Counted from the first letter of the stretch, positions 25,101-34,499 are shown. The stretch is 64,000 nucleotides of DNA from Undaria pinnatifida (GCA_012845835.1 JABAKD010000016.1:23962053-24026052); one strand, 5' to 3'. Translations and numbers: made by a program. The notes: generated from the sequence alone by a model not told the origin.

Positions 25101-27408
25101 TACTTTCCAGCTTCTGGACAAGCCGTGGACTCAGGTGTCGTCCCTTCTTCCCCCCGGCTCTTGCCTTCAATTTTATATCGCGCATAGGGTTCAGCAATCC
25201 TACTGCTTGTCGATTTTTCATCGAGTGCTGCTAACTCACGCTCTCGCGCTGTCCGCAAGGCAATGTGTGCACGAGAAAAAGTCCCAACGAATTTATACGA
25301 GTATGCACTCGGCGGGGCTCGAACTCACGAAACTGACCTATACCAGGCTCGAAGATAACCTGATACGCCACCGGGGCGACCGGTTAACATTAGCGTGTTA
25401 GCGACAGCAGTCTGTAGCGAGTAACGTTACGGTAGGGTGTTAGCGGCATTCTTACTTGCTACCGTAACACACTTTACGCGGATAACATACAAAACAATAT
25501 GTTAAATGTGTTGGTGGAAGTCCTAGTGGCTGTGGTAACATGCGTCGAAGAGATAACGCACATGGTTCATTAAACGTTAACAATATGTCACCGTGTTAGC
25601 GACAGCAGCCAATTTCTGTGAAACAGGATAACACGGCTGCTTTATGTTACTCCGTGACGCCGCATTACCGCTGACGCAGGTAACACGGGTTAGATCCCGG
25701 GAAGACCCAAAGGGTAACGACACAACATAATGTTGGAACGATTTAGGCCCCAACGATAACGCAGAAACATAATGATAGGACGGGATTGATTGTTATGGTA
25801 ACACAGCAACAAAACGTTAGAATAAGATATTTAGCGACAGCAACATCGTAATATAATGTTAGGGGACGTAGACGTTTTGGACTAACATCCTAACATAATG
25901 TTACGTACCGGCCGGCTAAGGTTGTAACTTTGCTTAACGCACGTTAAATTTTACGTTATCCGACCCAAAGCAGTAGACAGGGGGTCCGAATAACGTAATG
26001 TTAGTGGTGCGGGTCACGATGTTAATGCCATGTTACTCTGTTATCTGTAACACAATGTTAGGTGTTAGTGGTGTTGGCCAAAATATCAACGTTATGTTAG
26101 GACGTTGAGCCTAGCACCCCATTAGGGGTAACCCAATGTTACGGTGTTACGTCTAACGCTGCGTAGATAGCAGTAACATAATGCTATCGTGGTAGCAAAT
26201 CTGTGGATTTCGATCTGGGCCTGTTAGAGTGATAACGTACGCCCATGGTAAAAGCCGAACATTGTGTTAGTAGAAGGACGGATCACCGCGTAACATAATG
26301 TTACTGCTGTATTTACCAGACCTGGACGGGATCCAGAAGAGACATACCAGGTAAGGCGTGTGCGTGCACGTTCGTGGTTTTCAGTTAACACTATGTTACC
26401 GCGTTACCGTCATTACTCATCCCGTGCGAACACTATGTTAAGACGTGGCCAAGCGCCTGCGTTAGGCACCATAACGTAGATAAGTGTTATTCGAGTGTTA
26501 CGTTATCCGAGATTGAGTATTGACGACGTCGGTGTGCCCAAAACATGACTGCACACCATGTGGTACATACCGATATTTACATGTTTACTCGTCTTTTCGC
26601 GTTCTTAATTGATTGTCCTCCCTCTCGTGTCCTTTTCATGTTTTTTCCCCCCGCAAATTACACCCGTACTGCCGATCAGTACGTGACATCGCCAACAAGC
26701 GCACAGCACAGCACAGGGCAATCAGCTCTGCACAAGCAGCTCTTGGCATTATCAAAACGCTAGTTTACCAAATCATGGGCCTCGTCTTTCCGCCCCCTTT
26801 TCACATTTAATCTGTAGTTGGATTCTTCCTTGCGCGAGCAAATATAGATGAGTATTGACCTGAAATTCGTCAAACTCACGGCTGACGTCCTTGAAAGTTC
26901 GTTATAAAATATAGCGGGCCGTGTCAGCCGCCCGCGGAGCAATGCCCTTGTAACCACATTAACAACAGAAGGACAACAACCAGAGGGGTTCCAACAGTGC
27001 CGGTATGTGCCAGCCCAATACAACGGCCCTGTCCAGGGCACCCATACCATCGCAAACAAGGCCATCTCCTTATTATTAAACTTACTATTGGCCGCCAAGA
27101 TATTTCAACTGCACTATAAAGGTAAGTGGCACTACTCAACATGCACTATTGGGAGCCTCCCATTACTGCATGCTGTGCAGACAGCAGTATGCTTGCTCTA
27201 CGCCGCCTAGGAGCGTTTGTGACGTACAGGAGCAGTAGCGTACCAACAAGGACAGGCAGTCGCAGCTCCGCTTACTCACCTGGTAGTCGAAGTCTGCATC
27301 CGATGAGGCAAAGCAGTCTCGCCGATGTTTGTGGTGGCCTGCGACAGTTCCCAGCAGGCTTGCTGATAACGCCGCTACTGCTGCTGCTGTTAATGTGTTG
27401 AACCTCAT
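9793..27408 (-). CDS. Double-DOMON cytochrome b561 protein (CYBDOM, ferric-reductase-like), 11 exons
   Basis: Exons, minus strand: 27408-27280, 20332-20264, 19506-19381, 17794-17387, 16939-16787, 14565-14476, 13589-13429, 12458-12283, 11394-11258, 10666-10571, 9987-9793. All phases close and give 579 aa. Residues 1-24 look like a signal peptide. DOMON A covers about 36-190 and DOMON B about 215-375; both carry EGEGW, GFSDTGRM, SDAVIGLP and a later ASVTQ or ATVTQ strand. The b561 domain (about 375-540) has hydrophobic helices near 380-398, 412-430, 445-465, 503-520 and 534-556. It keeps four helix-linked histidines at 377 (YAHAW), 410 (AHRGLQ), 444 (SPHG) and 501 (SHKALG), as expected for two b-type hemes. 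Family role: electrons cross a membrane to an extracellular acceptor such as ferric iron or monodehydroascorbate; the actual acceptor here is unknown. The fifth intron starts with GC (exon end GAGCAG, intron GCAAGA). Introns hold SINEs and satellites. The start is the only ATG giving the signal peptide. Confidence 0.92.
12148..12205 (+). repeat. MSIDPKF-type dispersed repeat, copy 2 (CYBDOM intron 8)
   Basis: Reads MSIDHKFIELTADVF from the ATG at 12152. Antisense to the host gene. Confidence 0.6.
12931..13222 (+). mobile_element. tRNA-derived SINE, family 1, copy A (full length)
   Basis: The 5' part resembles a tRNA gene with an A-box-like TGGTTCAATAGTAAG and a B box GGTTCGAATCTC (about 12991-13000). 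The stems do not pair well enough for a tRNA. A body follows with AAGTGGGAATGCTGAACCC, TGCGCGATA, a G-run and GGTTTGTCCAGGAGGTCGCTG. The same head-plus-body occurs inverted at 19705-20006. It lies in the intron between CYBDOM exons 7 and 8, antisense to the gene. Confidence 0.75.
13262..13362 (+). mobile_element. SINE family 1, copy D (5' truncated)
   Basis: Lies right behind copy A and repeats only the body: CCGATAAAAGTGAATCC, the ACCGGGGGG run, and ATCACGGCTTGTCCAGAAG. The missing head fits 5' truncation at insertion or a partial tandem duplication of copy A. Confidence 0.6.
15541..15912. repeat. CTG/CTA trinucleotide microsatellite field
   Basis: About 370 bases of imperfect CTG, CTA and CTT-type triplets in the intron between CYBDOM exons 5 and 6. 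The long poly-Ser and poly-Ala/Val open frames here are by-products of the repeat. Confidence 0.95.
16107..16230. repeat. ATC trinucleotide microsatellite
   Basis: Near-perfect ATC repeats, in the same CYBDOM intron as the CTG/CTA field. Confidence 0.95.
18755..19200 (+). repeat. Composite dispersed repeat (MSFD-type motif inverted, then two GTGCGCGGAAACTAT cores)
   Basis: Starts with an inverted MSIDPKF-related motif (18755-18800), then GATACTCCGATCGCGCGT, CCTCATTAAGGATATAGGTC, and core repeats at 18920-18995 and 19130-19198 separated by a G-rich tract. The same order occurs at 30510-30790. It lies in the intron between CYBDOM exons 3 and 4. Confidence 0.65.
19250..19268. repeat. Long G homopolymer run
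   Basis: An unbroken run of about 18 G in the same CYBDOM intron, on the plus strand. Assembly length at such runs is unreliable. Confidence 0.8.
19705..20006 (-). mobile_element. SINE family 1, copy B (full length, inverted)
   Basis: The reverse complement matches copy A from the tRNA-like head (GGTTCGAATCTCACAAGG) through the body (AAGTGGGAATGCTGAACCC) to the AGTTGAGCTG end. It lies in the second intron of the CYBDOM gene, in gene orientation. Confidence 0.75.
21426..21577 (+). mobile_element. SINE family 1, copy E (5' truncated)
   Basis: Contains the body only: TCGACGAAAATCGAGGAGCG, AAGTGGGGACGCCGAAC, a G-run, CCTGTGACCACGG and GGTCGCTGAGGG. It ends exactly where the CGGTGCGGTT repeat field begins. 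In intron 1 of the CYBDOM gene. Confidence 0.65.
21590..22310. repeat. Degenerate ACCGCACCGAACCGCACCGT repeat field
   Basis: Dozens of variants of ACCGCACCG and its complement CGGTGCGGT, with the sense changing across the field (CGGTT-rich left, AACCG-rich right). The layout suggests a diverged satellite with an inverted half. It sits in CYBDOM intron 1. Confidence 0.7.
22600..23470 (-). mobile_element. Repeat copy 3: decayed gag-like element
   Basis: The right end (23340-23470) carries a related leader (CAGGGTGGGCCAATGTTAT) and a start region with LERESKMRLIET, clearly related to DHESKMRLLKT of copy 1. The body down to about 22600 has open pieces in shifting frames. It lies in intron 1 of the CYBDOM gene and in the same orientation as that gene. 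Confidence 0.45.
24060..24425. repeat. Two related arrays of AGCTCAGC and GTGCGGTGCC short repeats
   Basis: Array 1 (24060-24200) and array 2 (24310-24425) both run from AGCTCAGCTC through CAGCGCAGCGCCGTGCGGTG to GTGCTGTG. They are separated by about 110 unique bases, so the pair probably arose by duplication. Confidence 0.65.
24700..26520. repeat. Degenerate palindromic minisatellite built on AACATAATGTTA
   Basis: About 1.5 kb of loosely repeated AACATAATGTTAC, AACGTTATGTTA and GTGTTAGCG words, many self-complementary, split by SINE copy C at 25108-25384. Spacing is irregular at 30-60 bases. In CYBDOM intron 1. Confidence 0.7.
25108..25384 (-). mobile_element. SINE family 1, copy C (inverted, different tRNA-like head)
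   Basis: The body matches copies A and B (GATTGCTGAACCCTATGCGC and CCACGGCTTGTCCAGAAG on the minus strand). The head has a B box GAGTTCGAGCCCC but otherwise differs from copies A and B, so a second subfamily is likely. It interrupts the AACATAATGTTA repeat field in CYBDOM intron 1, so it is younger than that field. Confidence 0.65.
26843..26900 (+). repeat. MSIDPKF-type dispersed repeat, copy 4 (CYBDOM intron 1)
   Basis: Reads MSIDLKFVKLTADVLESSL from the ATG at 26848. Confidence 0.6.
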
Positions 27409-27474
27409 GGTGTCCAACCTCTCTCCGGTTCTCGCGTCTCCTACTGCTGTAGCACAGCACGCGAGCAGCAGCAG

Positions 27475-27495
27475 CCAGGCAAAATATACACGATA
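27475..27495 (-). promoter_or_regulatory. Possible TATA-like element of the CYBDOM gene
   Basis: On the minus strand the stretch reads GTGTATATTTTG, about 75-85 bases before the CYBDOM start codon, followed by a CTG-rich leader. Position and composition fit a core promoter, but transcription-start data are absent and the call is weak. Confidence 0.25.
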
Positions 27496-27499
27496 GCAC

Positions 27500-28895
27500 G
27501 CTAGCGTCGTCTATGCTTCAGCGCGGCCTGCCAGCTCCGGCGCACAGCAGCTGAAAAGTACCGCCGGGAGGTATATACTACTGCGGAAATTCCTCGTCTA
27601 CGTTCGATGATGGTACAGCAGTATTGGTTTTACGTAGACTTGTCAGTGTGTACACGGGGACTGGTACTGGCAAATCAAATCGGCCGTTCTGTTCTTTATT
27701 ACCGAGGGTACTTGCTGGTAGTTGCATTTTCATGGAAAACGCGACGACGACCTTTCTTCGCGAGAAAAACAGATTCCAAGTACTGCTGTGACTGCCAATA
27801 GTAGTTTTCCTATAGAGCGATGATACCTGTGAACAGACAAAAAACTGAGTATCATCAGTCATATCATAGCTGCATTCTAATTCCAAGTCGTTTTTTTCGT
27901 CTCCGAAGAAACCTGTGGGTGCATCCCGCGAGAAGCTGCAGTACTCCTCCTCCTGTACAGCCAGTAGTAGTATCATATGTAGCAACGTATGTATGTATGA
28001 TGGCAGCAAAACACCGCGCCCTGCAATATGCCATACTGCACCACGCATTGCGGTCATACGCCTTGCTTGTGATCTTTTGTGGTGCTGTCGTACACACCTG
28101 CTTAATTATTATGCTGTTTTAGTTAGTTTATTGTTTACTTTATTATTAATAGACTAGGTTATACCTGGTAGTTAAATTAATACAGTAGTTGCTTGTGTGT
28201 GTTTCTTCGTTTCGTCCCATTCATCTTAATACCTAGACTAGACTATGAATAGTAAGTAGTAGTATACTGTAGTAGATTGAAACAAAAATTATTTTAAAAA
28301 ATACACCGATCTTTCCACCCATCCATGCATGTACATCCAGCGCGCAACCAGCACACACAGCAAGCAGTGTTCGTGCTGCTGATGCTTCATATATATATGG
28401 AGAGACGAGAACAACAGTTCTGTGGTCAAACTACAAGAAGACAGAGATAGATACACATCATTGCAAATACAGCAATGTGATTGGGTCCCATACACGCAAT
28501 TTCGGTACTGAGGCGACGATGACGGCGGTGTTGGCACCCGGTTGTCGTCAAAAACACGCAGCTATAGTATAGGTACAGTTACTTAGTAGGTGATGGATCA
28601 TCATGCGGCAATGTTCCTACTCCTCCTCCTGCAAAGCGCAGTAGGGTCATCCCAAACCTAGATCATATACGTAGTACTTCAAGACTCACTCGCAGCTGGA
28701 ATGGACTTCACCGCATGCATGCATGCTATGAAAGCCATCAAAAGGCTATCATATCAGTCAAACAAAAGGAAGAACCAAACATTATTAGTTAGTCTAGCAT
28801 ACATAATAGTTCACAAATGATGCAATGTTCGTTGTTGTTTTTGTTTTGTTCTCGTTTTGCTAGAATATAGTTTACTACCTACCATCATTAATTAC
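27500..28895. other. Upstream flank of the CYBDOM gene, no gene recognised
   Basis: AT-rich with scattered GTA/CAG repeats. A 159-codon minus-strand open frame at 27578-28057 shows no domain. The promoter of the CYBDOM gene should lie in the first few hundred bases. Confidence 0.35.
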
Positions 28896-28897
28896 CC

Positions 28898-29195
28898 TGT
28901 TGACCCTGATAGCTACAAGTACACTGTTTGTTGTTGTTGCAAGGGGAGTCGCCGACCTATATCCTTAATGAGGACACACAACCCGTAATACGCGCGATCG
29001 GAGTATCACACACAGCTCGCGAAGATGAGTTTCGACAAAATATTCGATCTCACAGCTAAGCTGGTGGTGGAGTGTATTTTTATAGTATACGGGTTGTTGT
29101 GTGTCCTCATAAGACTAATAAGGATATATGTCGGCGACTCCCCTTGCAACTGCAGTGTAGCTATCAGGGTCAACAGGGTGATCTTGGTCAGTCTG
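28898..29195. repeat. Long inverted repeat (hairpin) with about 100-base arms
   Basis: The left arm (28898-29010) contains the complement of GCTATCAGGGTCAACAGGGT, GGCGACTCCCCTTG and TGTGTCCTCAT. The right arm (29085-29195) has these words in direct sense. The loop holds an MSFDKIFDLTA motif (29024-29060). Confidence 0.7.
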
Positions 29196-29600
29196 TGCGC
29201 GGAAACTATAAAACCCGTTTATGAGGGGGACAAAAAAAATCTGACAGCTGTGGAAGGAAATGCATCAATCAGCTTATATCAAGTGAATCCTGTAAGTCGA
29301 ATAACCGGCGAGGGGAGAGGGCGGAGTTTTCAAGGACGTGGTGGCCTGATTTTGATCAAAAGGGAGCGGGGGTGAGGGGGGGGGAGGGGGGCGGGGCGGG
29401 TGGGGCAGCTCAATTTGTGCGTGGAAACAATAACTTCTTCAAGGGGATAAATCCGACGGTTTTGGAAAGAAGGCACCAGTTTATCATGGGGGAGGCGGGG
29501 GGCGGGACGGGCGAGGCAGCTCAATCTGTGCGTGGAAACTATACATCCTTTAAGGGGATAAATTTGACGGTTTTGGAAAGAATGCACCAGTGTATCATGT
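29187..29600 (+). repeat. Three GTGCGCGGAAACTAT cores in tandem
   Basis: Cores at 29187-29268, 29410-29477 and 29519-29595, each followed by TGGAAGGAA or TGGAAAGAA and separated by G-rich tracts. They match those at 1262-1554, 18920-19200 and 30695-30768. Confidence 0.7.
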
Positions 29601-29740
29601 ATGTTCCTGTAAGTCGTACAACCAGTGAGTAGAGGGCGGAGTGTTCGAGCGGGTGGGGGTGGGGTGGGGGGGTGGGGGGGTGGGGGGTGGGGGAGGGGGG
29701 GGAAAGTCGGGGGGGGGGGGGGGGGGGGGCGTAAAGGCTT

Positions 29741-31120
29741 TAGGTCGCATAGATGTAGGGGTTTGCTATACGCGTGGTGCTAGGTCTAGGCGATGGTGTG
29801 GGTGGTGGGAAGGAGGGAGCGTTGGGGGGGGGGGGGGTGAATTGCAGCAGCGGCATAGATGGCTCTAGAAATATAATGAGGTGATACCCAGTGCGTGGAA
29901 GTGTTTATTACTCTGGCGGATTTCGATGTTAGGTGGGGCGTTTGAGCAAGAGAGAGCGGGGGGAAAAAAAAGGGGGGGGGGGGGGGGGAGGAGGGGGAAA
30001 GGGTTTTCAAGAGGTTTAGGTCACATATAATATAAAAATACACTCCAGCAGCTGTGAGATCAAAGATTTGGTCGCAACTCATCTTTGCAAGATTGTGTGT
30101 GATACTCCGATCGCGCGTACGATTAATCATATATGTAGGGGCTTGCTATACTCGTGGTGCTAGGTCTATGCGATCGTGCGGGGTGTGGGGAAGGGGGGGG
30201 CGTTGGAGGGGGGGGGGGGGGGTGGTGAACGAAAGCTACGTCATGGATGGCTAGAAAGATATTGACGTGTTATCAATTGCGTAGAAGTGTTTGTTACTCT
30301 GGCCGATTTCGATTTTAAGTGGGGCGTTTAAACAAACTAGGCGGGGGAGAAGAAAAAAAGAAGGGAGGGGGGGGGGGGGAGGAGGGCGGAAATGAGTTGG
30401 AGCTACGTACTTCGTTAGTCATACTTCGCTTGATAATTATTATAATACGAGGTACAATTCAACGCGAGTCGACGAAGGAAGAAAACGCTGAATCCTTCTC
30501 GCGGTAAATTATAAAAATGAAAATACACTCCAGCTGTGAGATCGAAGAATTGGTCGAAACTCATCTTTGCAAGCTGTATGTGATACTCCGATCGCGCGTA
30601 TTACGAGCTGTGTGTCCTCATTAAGGATATAGGTCGGCGACTCCCCTTTCAACTCTACAGTGTAGCTATCAGGGTGAACAGTGTGATGTTAGTCAGTCTG
30701 TGCGCGGAAACTATAAAACCCGTGTTTGAGGGGGACAAAATCTGACAGCTGTGGAAGGAAATGCATCATTTTATCAAGTGAATCCTGTAAGTCGAATAAC
30801 CCGTGAGGAGGGGCGGAGTGTTTAAGGACGTGGGAGGGGAAGGGAGGGGGGCGAAAAAATCATGTCGCATAGGTGTAGGGGTTTGCTATACGCGTGGTGC
30901 TAGATCTAGTCGATGGTGCGGTTGGTGGAGAAGGAGGGGGCGTTGGGGGGGGGGGGGGGTGCAGCAGCGGCATGGATGGCTCTAGAAAGATAACGAGGTG
31001 ATCTCAAGCGCGTGGAAGTGTTTATTACTCTGGCAGATTTTGATGTTAGGCGGGGCGTTTGAGCAAGAGGGAGCGGGGAAAAAAAAGAAGTGGGGGGGGG
31101 GGGGGGCTTTTCAAGAGGTT
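29741..31120. repeat. Three copies of a G-rich unit of about 270 bases
   Basis: Copies at about 29741-30010, 30126-30400 and 30862-31120. Each holds TATACGCGTGGTGCTAG or a variant, a G run of 10-16, GGATGGCT or GATGGCTCTAG, GGAAGTGTTTATTACTCTGG and an A-run followed by a second G run. Inverted MSFDQIFDLTA motifs follow at 30030-30080, 30510-30570 and 31127-31185. Confidence 0.75.
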
Positions 31121-31364
31121 TAGGTCACATATAATATAAAATACTCCAGCTGTGAGATCGAAGATTTGGTCGAAACTCATCTTTGCAAGCTTGTGAGTGG
31201 TACTGTGAATATGAAGGCACGTACCGTACGTAGTGGGGAGGGGGCAGAAGGGCCCAAGCTGTGTGACCCCGGATCTGAGTTACTGCTGGGAGGGAGCACG
31301 AGAGTATTGCGAGGATAAGATACAAAATAAATGGGATGAAGAAGAAAAAAAAATGTATTTAATA

Positions 31365-31590
31365 AAAATATTTCCAGGACGTCAACCGTGAGTTCGACAA
31401 ATTTCGGGTCAATACTCATTTTTGCAAGCTGTTTTTGTGTATGTTAGATTTTGGCTCACGAAAAGTTACCGAAAACAGACGACCGGCGTACCACGCAGGT
31501 TGCAAAAACGAGTAGTATGCATATCATATCGACCCTAAAATTGCGGAACTCGCAGCTGACGACGTTGTTAGAATAACTATAATTTTATGC
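31365..31590. repeat. Two opposed MSIDPKF-type repeats
   Basis: Minus-strand copy at 31365-31432 (MSIDPKFVELTVDVLEIFL) and plus-strand copy at 31525-31585 (IDPKIAELAADDVVRI, start codon lost). They form an imperfect inverted pair about 100 bases apart. Confidence 0.6.
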
Positions 31591-31599
31591 ATAGGTAGG

Positions 31600-32530
31600 T
31601 CACGTGACAAAGGGCACAGCAAAGAACGCAAACGGTGCTGCACAAACTGCAGCCCGACACAGTTTTAGGAGGGACCCTGTTTGGCATGGCAATTATCGGG
31701 GTTGGAAGGGGATACTATTATGTATATCATTGTTGTGTGCCAGCTAGCTAGTGCCAGCATACCAGTGTTGGCACAACTGTTTTTCGTGTTCTTTTTGTGT
31801 GTGTGGGTTGGGGGCATACAGCCATTCGTTGTAACCCCACCTGATCCGCGACGGTACTACAGTGAGTACTTACTTGCAGTCACTCGAGGAAAGGTCAGCG
31901 TTCAATCGCGGGCGAGGAGGTAGTAGTCGTCACAATAATATTACCGTGGTCGCATGCGCCTCCAGCGGTGGACTAATGTGGTCACATCGTGGATGGTAAC
32001 AAGAGGGGCGACTCGTATCGCAAGAGGAGGTTTTGTGCACGGCGGGACCGAAAGGTTGATGAGGGGGGGAGTGTTAGTAAGGGCAGAGCCACAGAGAGAG
32101 CGAGACGGCGGGGACTCTTTCCTTGCCACGGTCGATGCACTAGGCGGTGCCAATACCGCACAGCCTTCTGTTTGTTGAAACATACGCGCAGCAGTTACAA
32201 ACCAGATATTTATATGGACAGCGGGTTGGCGTTCGATGCTTCTTCGGAAGTGTATGGGGGGGGGGGGGTCGGCCCTTGCAGTTGGAAGTGGCAAGATTAT
32301 ATGGGTTGAAGCGGTAGTGGTTTTTGAGGGGGGTTGAAGAGGGCAGGGCCACAGAGAGAGCGAGACGGCGGGGACTCTTTCCCTGCCACAATCGATAGCA
32401 GTACCAAACAGCATTAACGCACAGCAGCGCACAACAATAAAGAAAGCTAAGAAAAGGAAGACAAGAAAATAATAGAAAAGAAAGCAAGAAAAATAAAACC
32501 ACTGCAACAACAATAGCAGATCCTAGGCGG
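31600..32530. other. No gene recognised; contains an 80-base duplication
   Basis: The segments at about 32082-32145 and 32340-32395 share GCCACAGAGAGAGCGAGACG and GCGGGGACTCTTTCC. No domain was recognised in any frame. Confidence 0.4.
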
Positions 32531-32699
32531 CCTTGCGTTAGTTACTCGCGGCCATGGGAAGGTACACATACGTTAGGACGATGATGGCCAGAGGAGAACG
32601 TCCCCCCCCTCCCCCCCCCCTCCTCCCCTCCCCGTTTCTCTGTTCCCCCCCTCCCCCCTCCCCCCCTTCCCCCTCCCCTCCTCCCCCTTCCCCCCCTTC

Positions 32700-33640
32700 C
32701 TCCTCCCACTCCACCTCGCCGCGTATTGGTGTCAAGGGTGGGTAGCGCGGCCGCGGCCTTCGCGTGTCGCTCTGAACCTCTACAGCTCTCCACGTCATGA
32801 TATTGCCACGTGAATACCTCCGCCCACTCTTCAACCCGCCGAGGCCATCTGCCGGCCTTACGTGCAGCCTTTCTCCACCCTTCGAAGTTCATGCCAAATC
32901 CCGTTATATTTTCTTTGAGGCTCATCATCCAGTCCTTCTCTTGCCGCCGGAGAAACCCTTACCCCCAACCAGCTCCCCAAACATCACCCCCTGCAGCAGA
33001 TGCTCCCCCCCCGTACGTGCCACGAATCCCGCGATCAATATCCTCCGTTTGCGAACTGTCGCCTCTATGCTCTCGGAAGCTGTCTTGGCAAGCGCGTTAT
33101 TGGCTCACGAGAGGGTATGGTCGTCGCGCTTCCGTTTCCGCCAGCCGAGGCATCGGAGGAGCATGGAGTGGTGAGCCTGCCGTAGTAGTCTGTCGTAGTC
33201 AAGCTTGTTCGGGCTCCAGGTCACGCACCCGTAGAGTAGTGCCTCGATCACTTCGGCTTTCAGCACCGATCCGCACCTTCAGCCGCAAGCGTACACCCAG
33301 ACGGTCATAGATTTCCACCTGGCACCGCTGGAAGCACATCCAGGTTCTCTGAAGACGCCGCGTTCTCTCGACGCTGAGCTCTCTATCTGCGCTGTTAGCT
33401 CCGCCCAGCACACACATCCGATCGTTTATTTGTATACCTGGCCGGCTGCAGTGACGGTGAACGACACCTTCCCCCATATTTTGTCTGCAGGCACATTATC
33501 TCCGTCTTAGCCTCCGAGACCGTACGCTCGAACGCCGAGTACGTAGTCACGATCACCATCATCATCCTCTCTAGCCCGCCTGGTGATCGCAATACAACGC
33601 CCGCATCGTCGCGTACGCCATATCGCACAACTAACTCCTG
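32700..33640 (-). mobile_element. LINE remnant II, 5' truncated (end of reverse transcriptase and C-terminal domain)
   Basis: Minus-strand frames read RDDAGVVLRSPGGLERM (around the catalytic DD of the reverse transcriptase), TVSEAKTEIMCLQTK, IYDRLGVRLRLKVR and, further down, EGWRKAARKAGRWPRRVEEW and RHAKAAAALPTLDTN. This is the usual order in RTE/CR1-like non-LTR elements. The 5' break abuts a TCC microsatellite at 33637, typical of aborted LINE insertion. Confidence 0.8.
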
Positions 33641-33790
33641 CGCTTCCTCCTCCTCCTCCTCCTCCTCCTCCTCCTCCTCCTCCTCCTCCTCCTCCTCCTC
33701 CTCCTCCTCCTCCTCCTCCTCCTCCTCCTCCTCCTCCTCCTCCTTCTCCTCCTCCTGCTCTTGCTCCTCCTCCTCCTCCTCCTCCTTCCC
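33637..33790. repeat. TCC trinucleotide microsatellite
   Basis: About 50 nearly perfect TCC units. Poly-Pro and poly-Arg open frames here are repeat artefacts. Confidence 0.97.
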
Positions 33791-34327
33791 CCCCCGCCCG
33801 TCGACTTTGTCCGGCCGTGGCTTGCTCTTCTTTCCCCCCTTCTCATTCTTTCGTTGGGGCGGTCCGCGATGGCTGCATCGCCATGAGGCATCATCGCAGA
33901 CACTGGCTGTACGGGAGGTAGATGAGTGGAAATGTCATTTTAATGTGAAGCAACACACGCAACAAACAATGCCAACCGCCAGTGCTAGCCGCAGTGAGCA
34001 CGCGGGCAAAAAACAAAAAATTCATAAGCCAGGACACCAGACTATTTGCAGTAAAAAAGGAAAAAGGAAAGAAAAGAAGACAAATAAGAAGAAAACAATG
34101 GAGAAAACAATTGCAAAGGAAGAGGGAAACAGGACGGCACAGCAAATTAAAAATGAAAAACAAAGCACAACAGAGAGCCAGCATCTATGAATAGCAACAC
34201 AGCAGATGACGCCATCCAAACAACATCGGGAGCAGCAACCGTATTGGGTTTCGAAAGACCCGAGCGTGGGAGTAGGAGCATTGCCGCATGGTCTATCGCA
34301 AATGCGCACTGTTTCTGACGACAGTAG

Positions 34328-34475
34328 TGGTGCCAGTGCCAGTGCCAGTGCCAGTGCCAGTGCCAGTGCCAGTGCCAGTGCCAGTGCCAGTGCCAGTGCC
34401 AGTGCCAGTGCCAGTGCCAGTGCCAGTGCCAGTGCCGGTGCCAGTGCCAGTGCCAGTGCCAGCGCCAATACCGTC
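34328..34475. repeat. CCAGTG hexanucleotide array
   Basis: About 24 near-perfect CCAGTG units. All three frames of both strands stay open over it, giving artefactual open frames. Confidence 0.97.
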
Positions 34476-34499
34476 GTCGTCGCCCATGTACTGAATACA

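Noticed and set aside
33583-33921. Poly-Pro and poly-Arg open frames
   Set aside because: Produced by the TCC microsatellite; no domain on either side belongs to the same frame.
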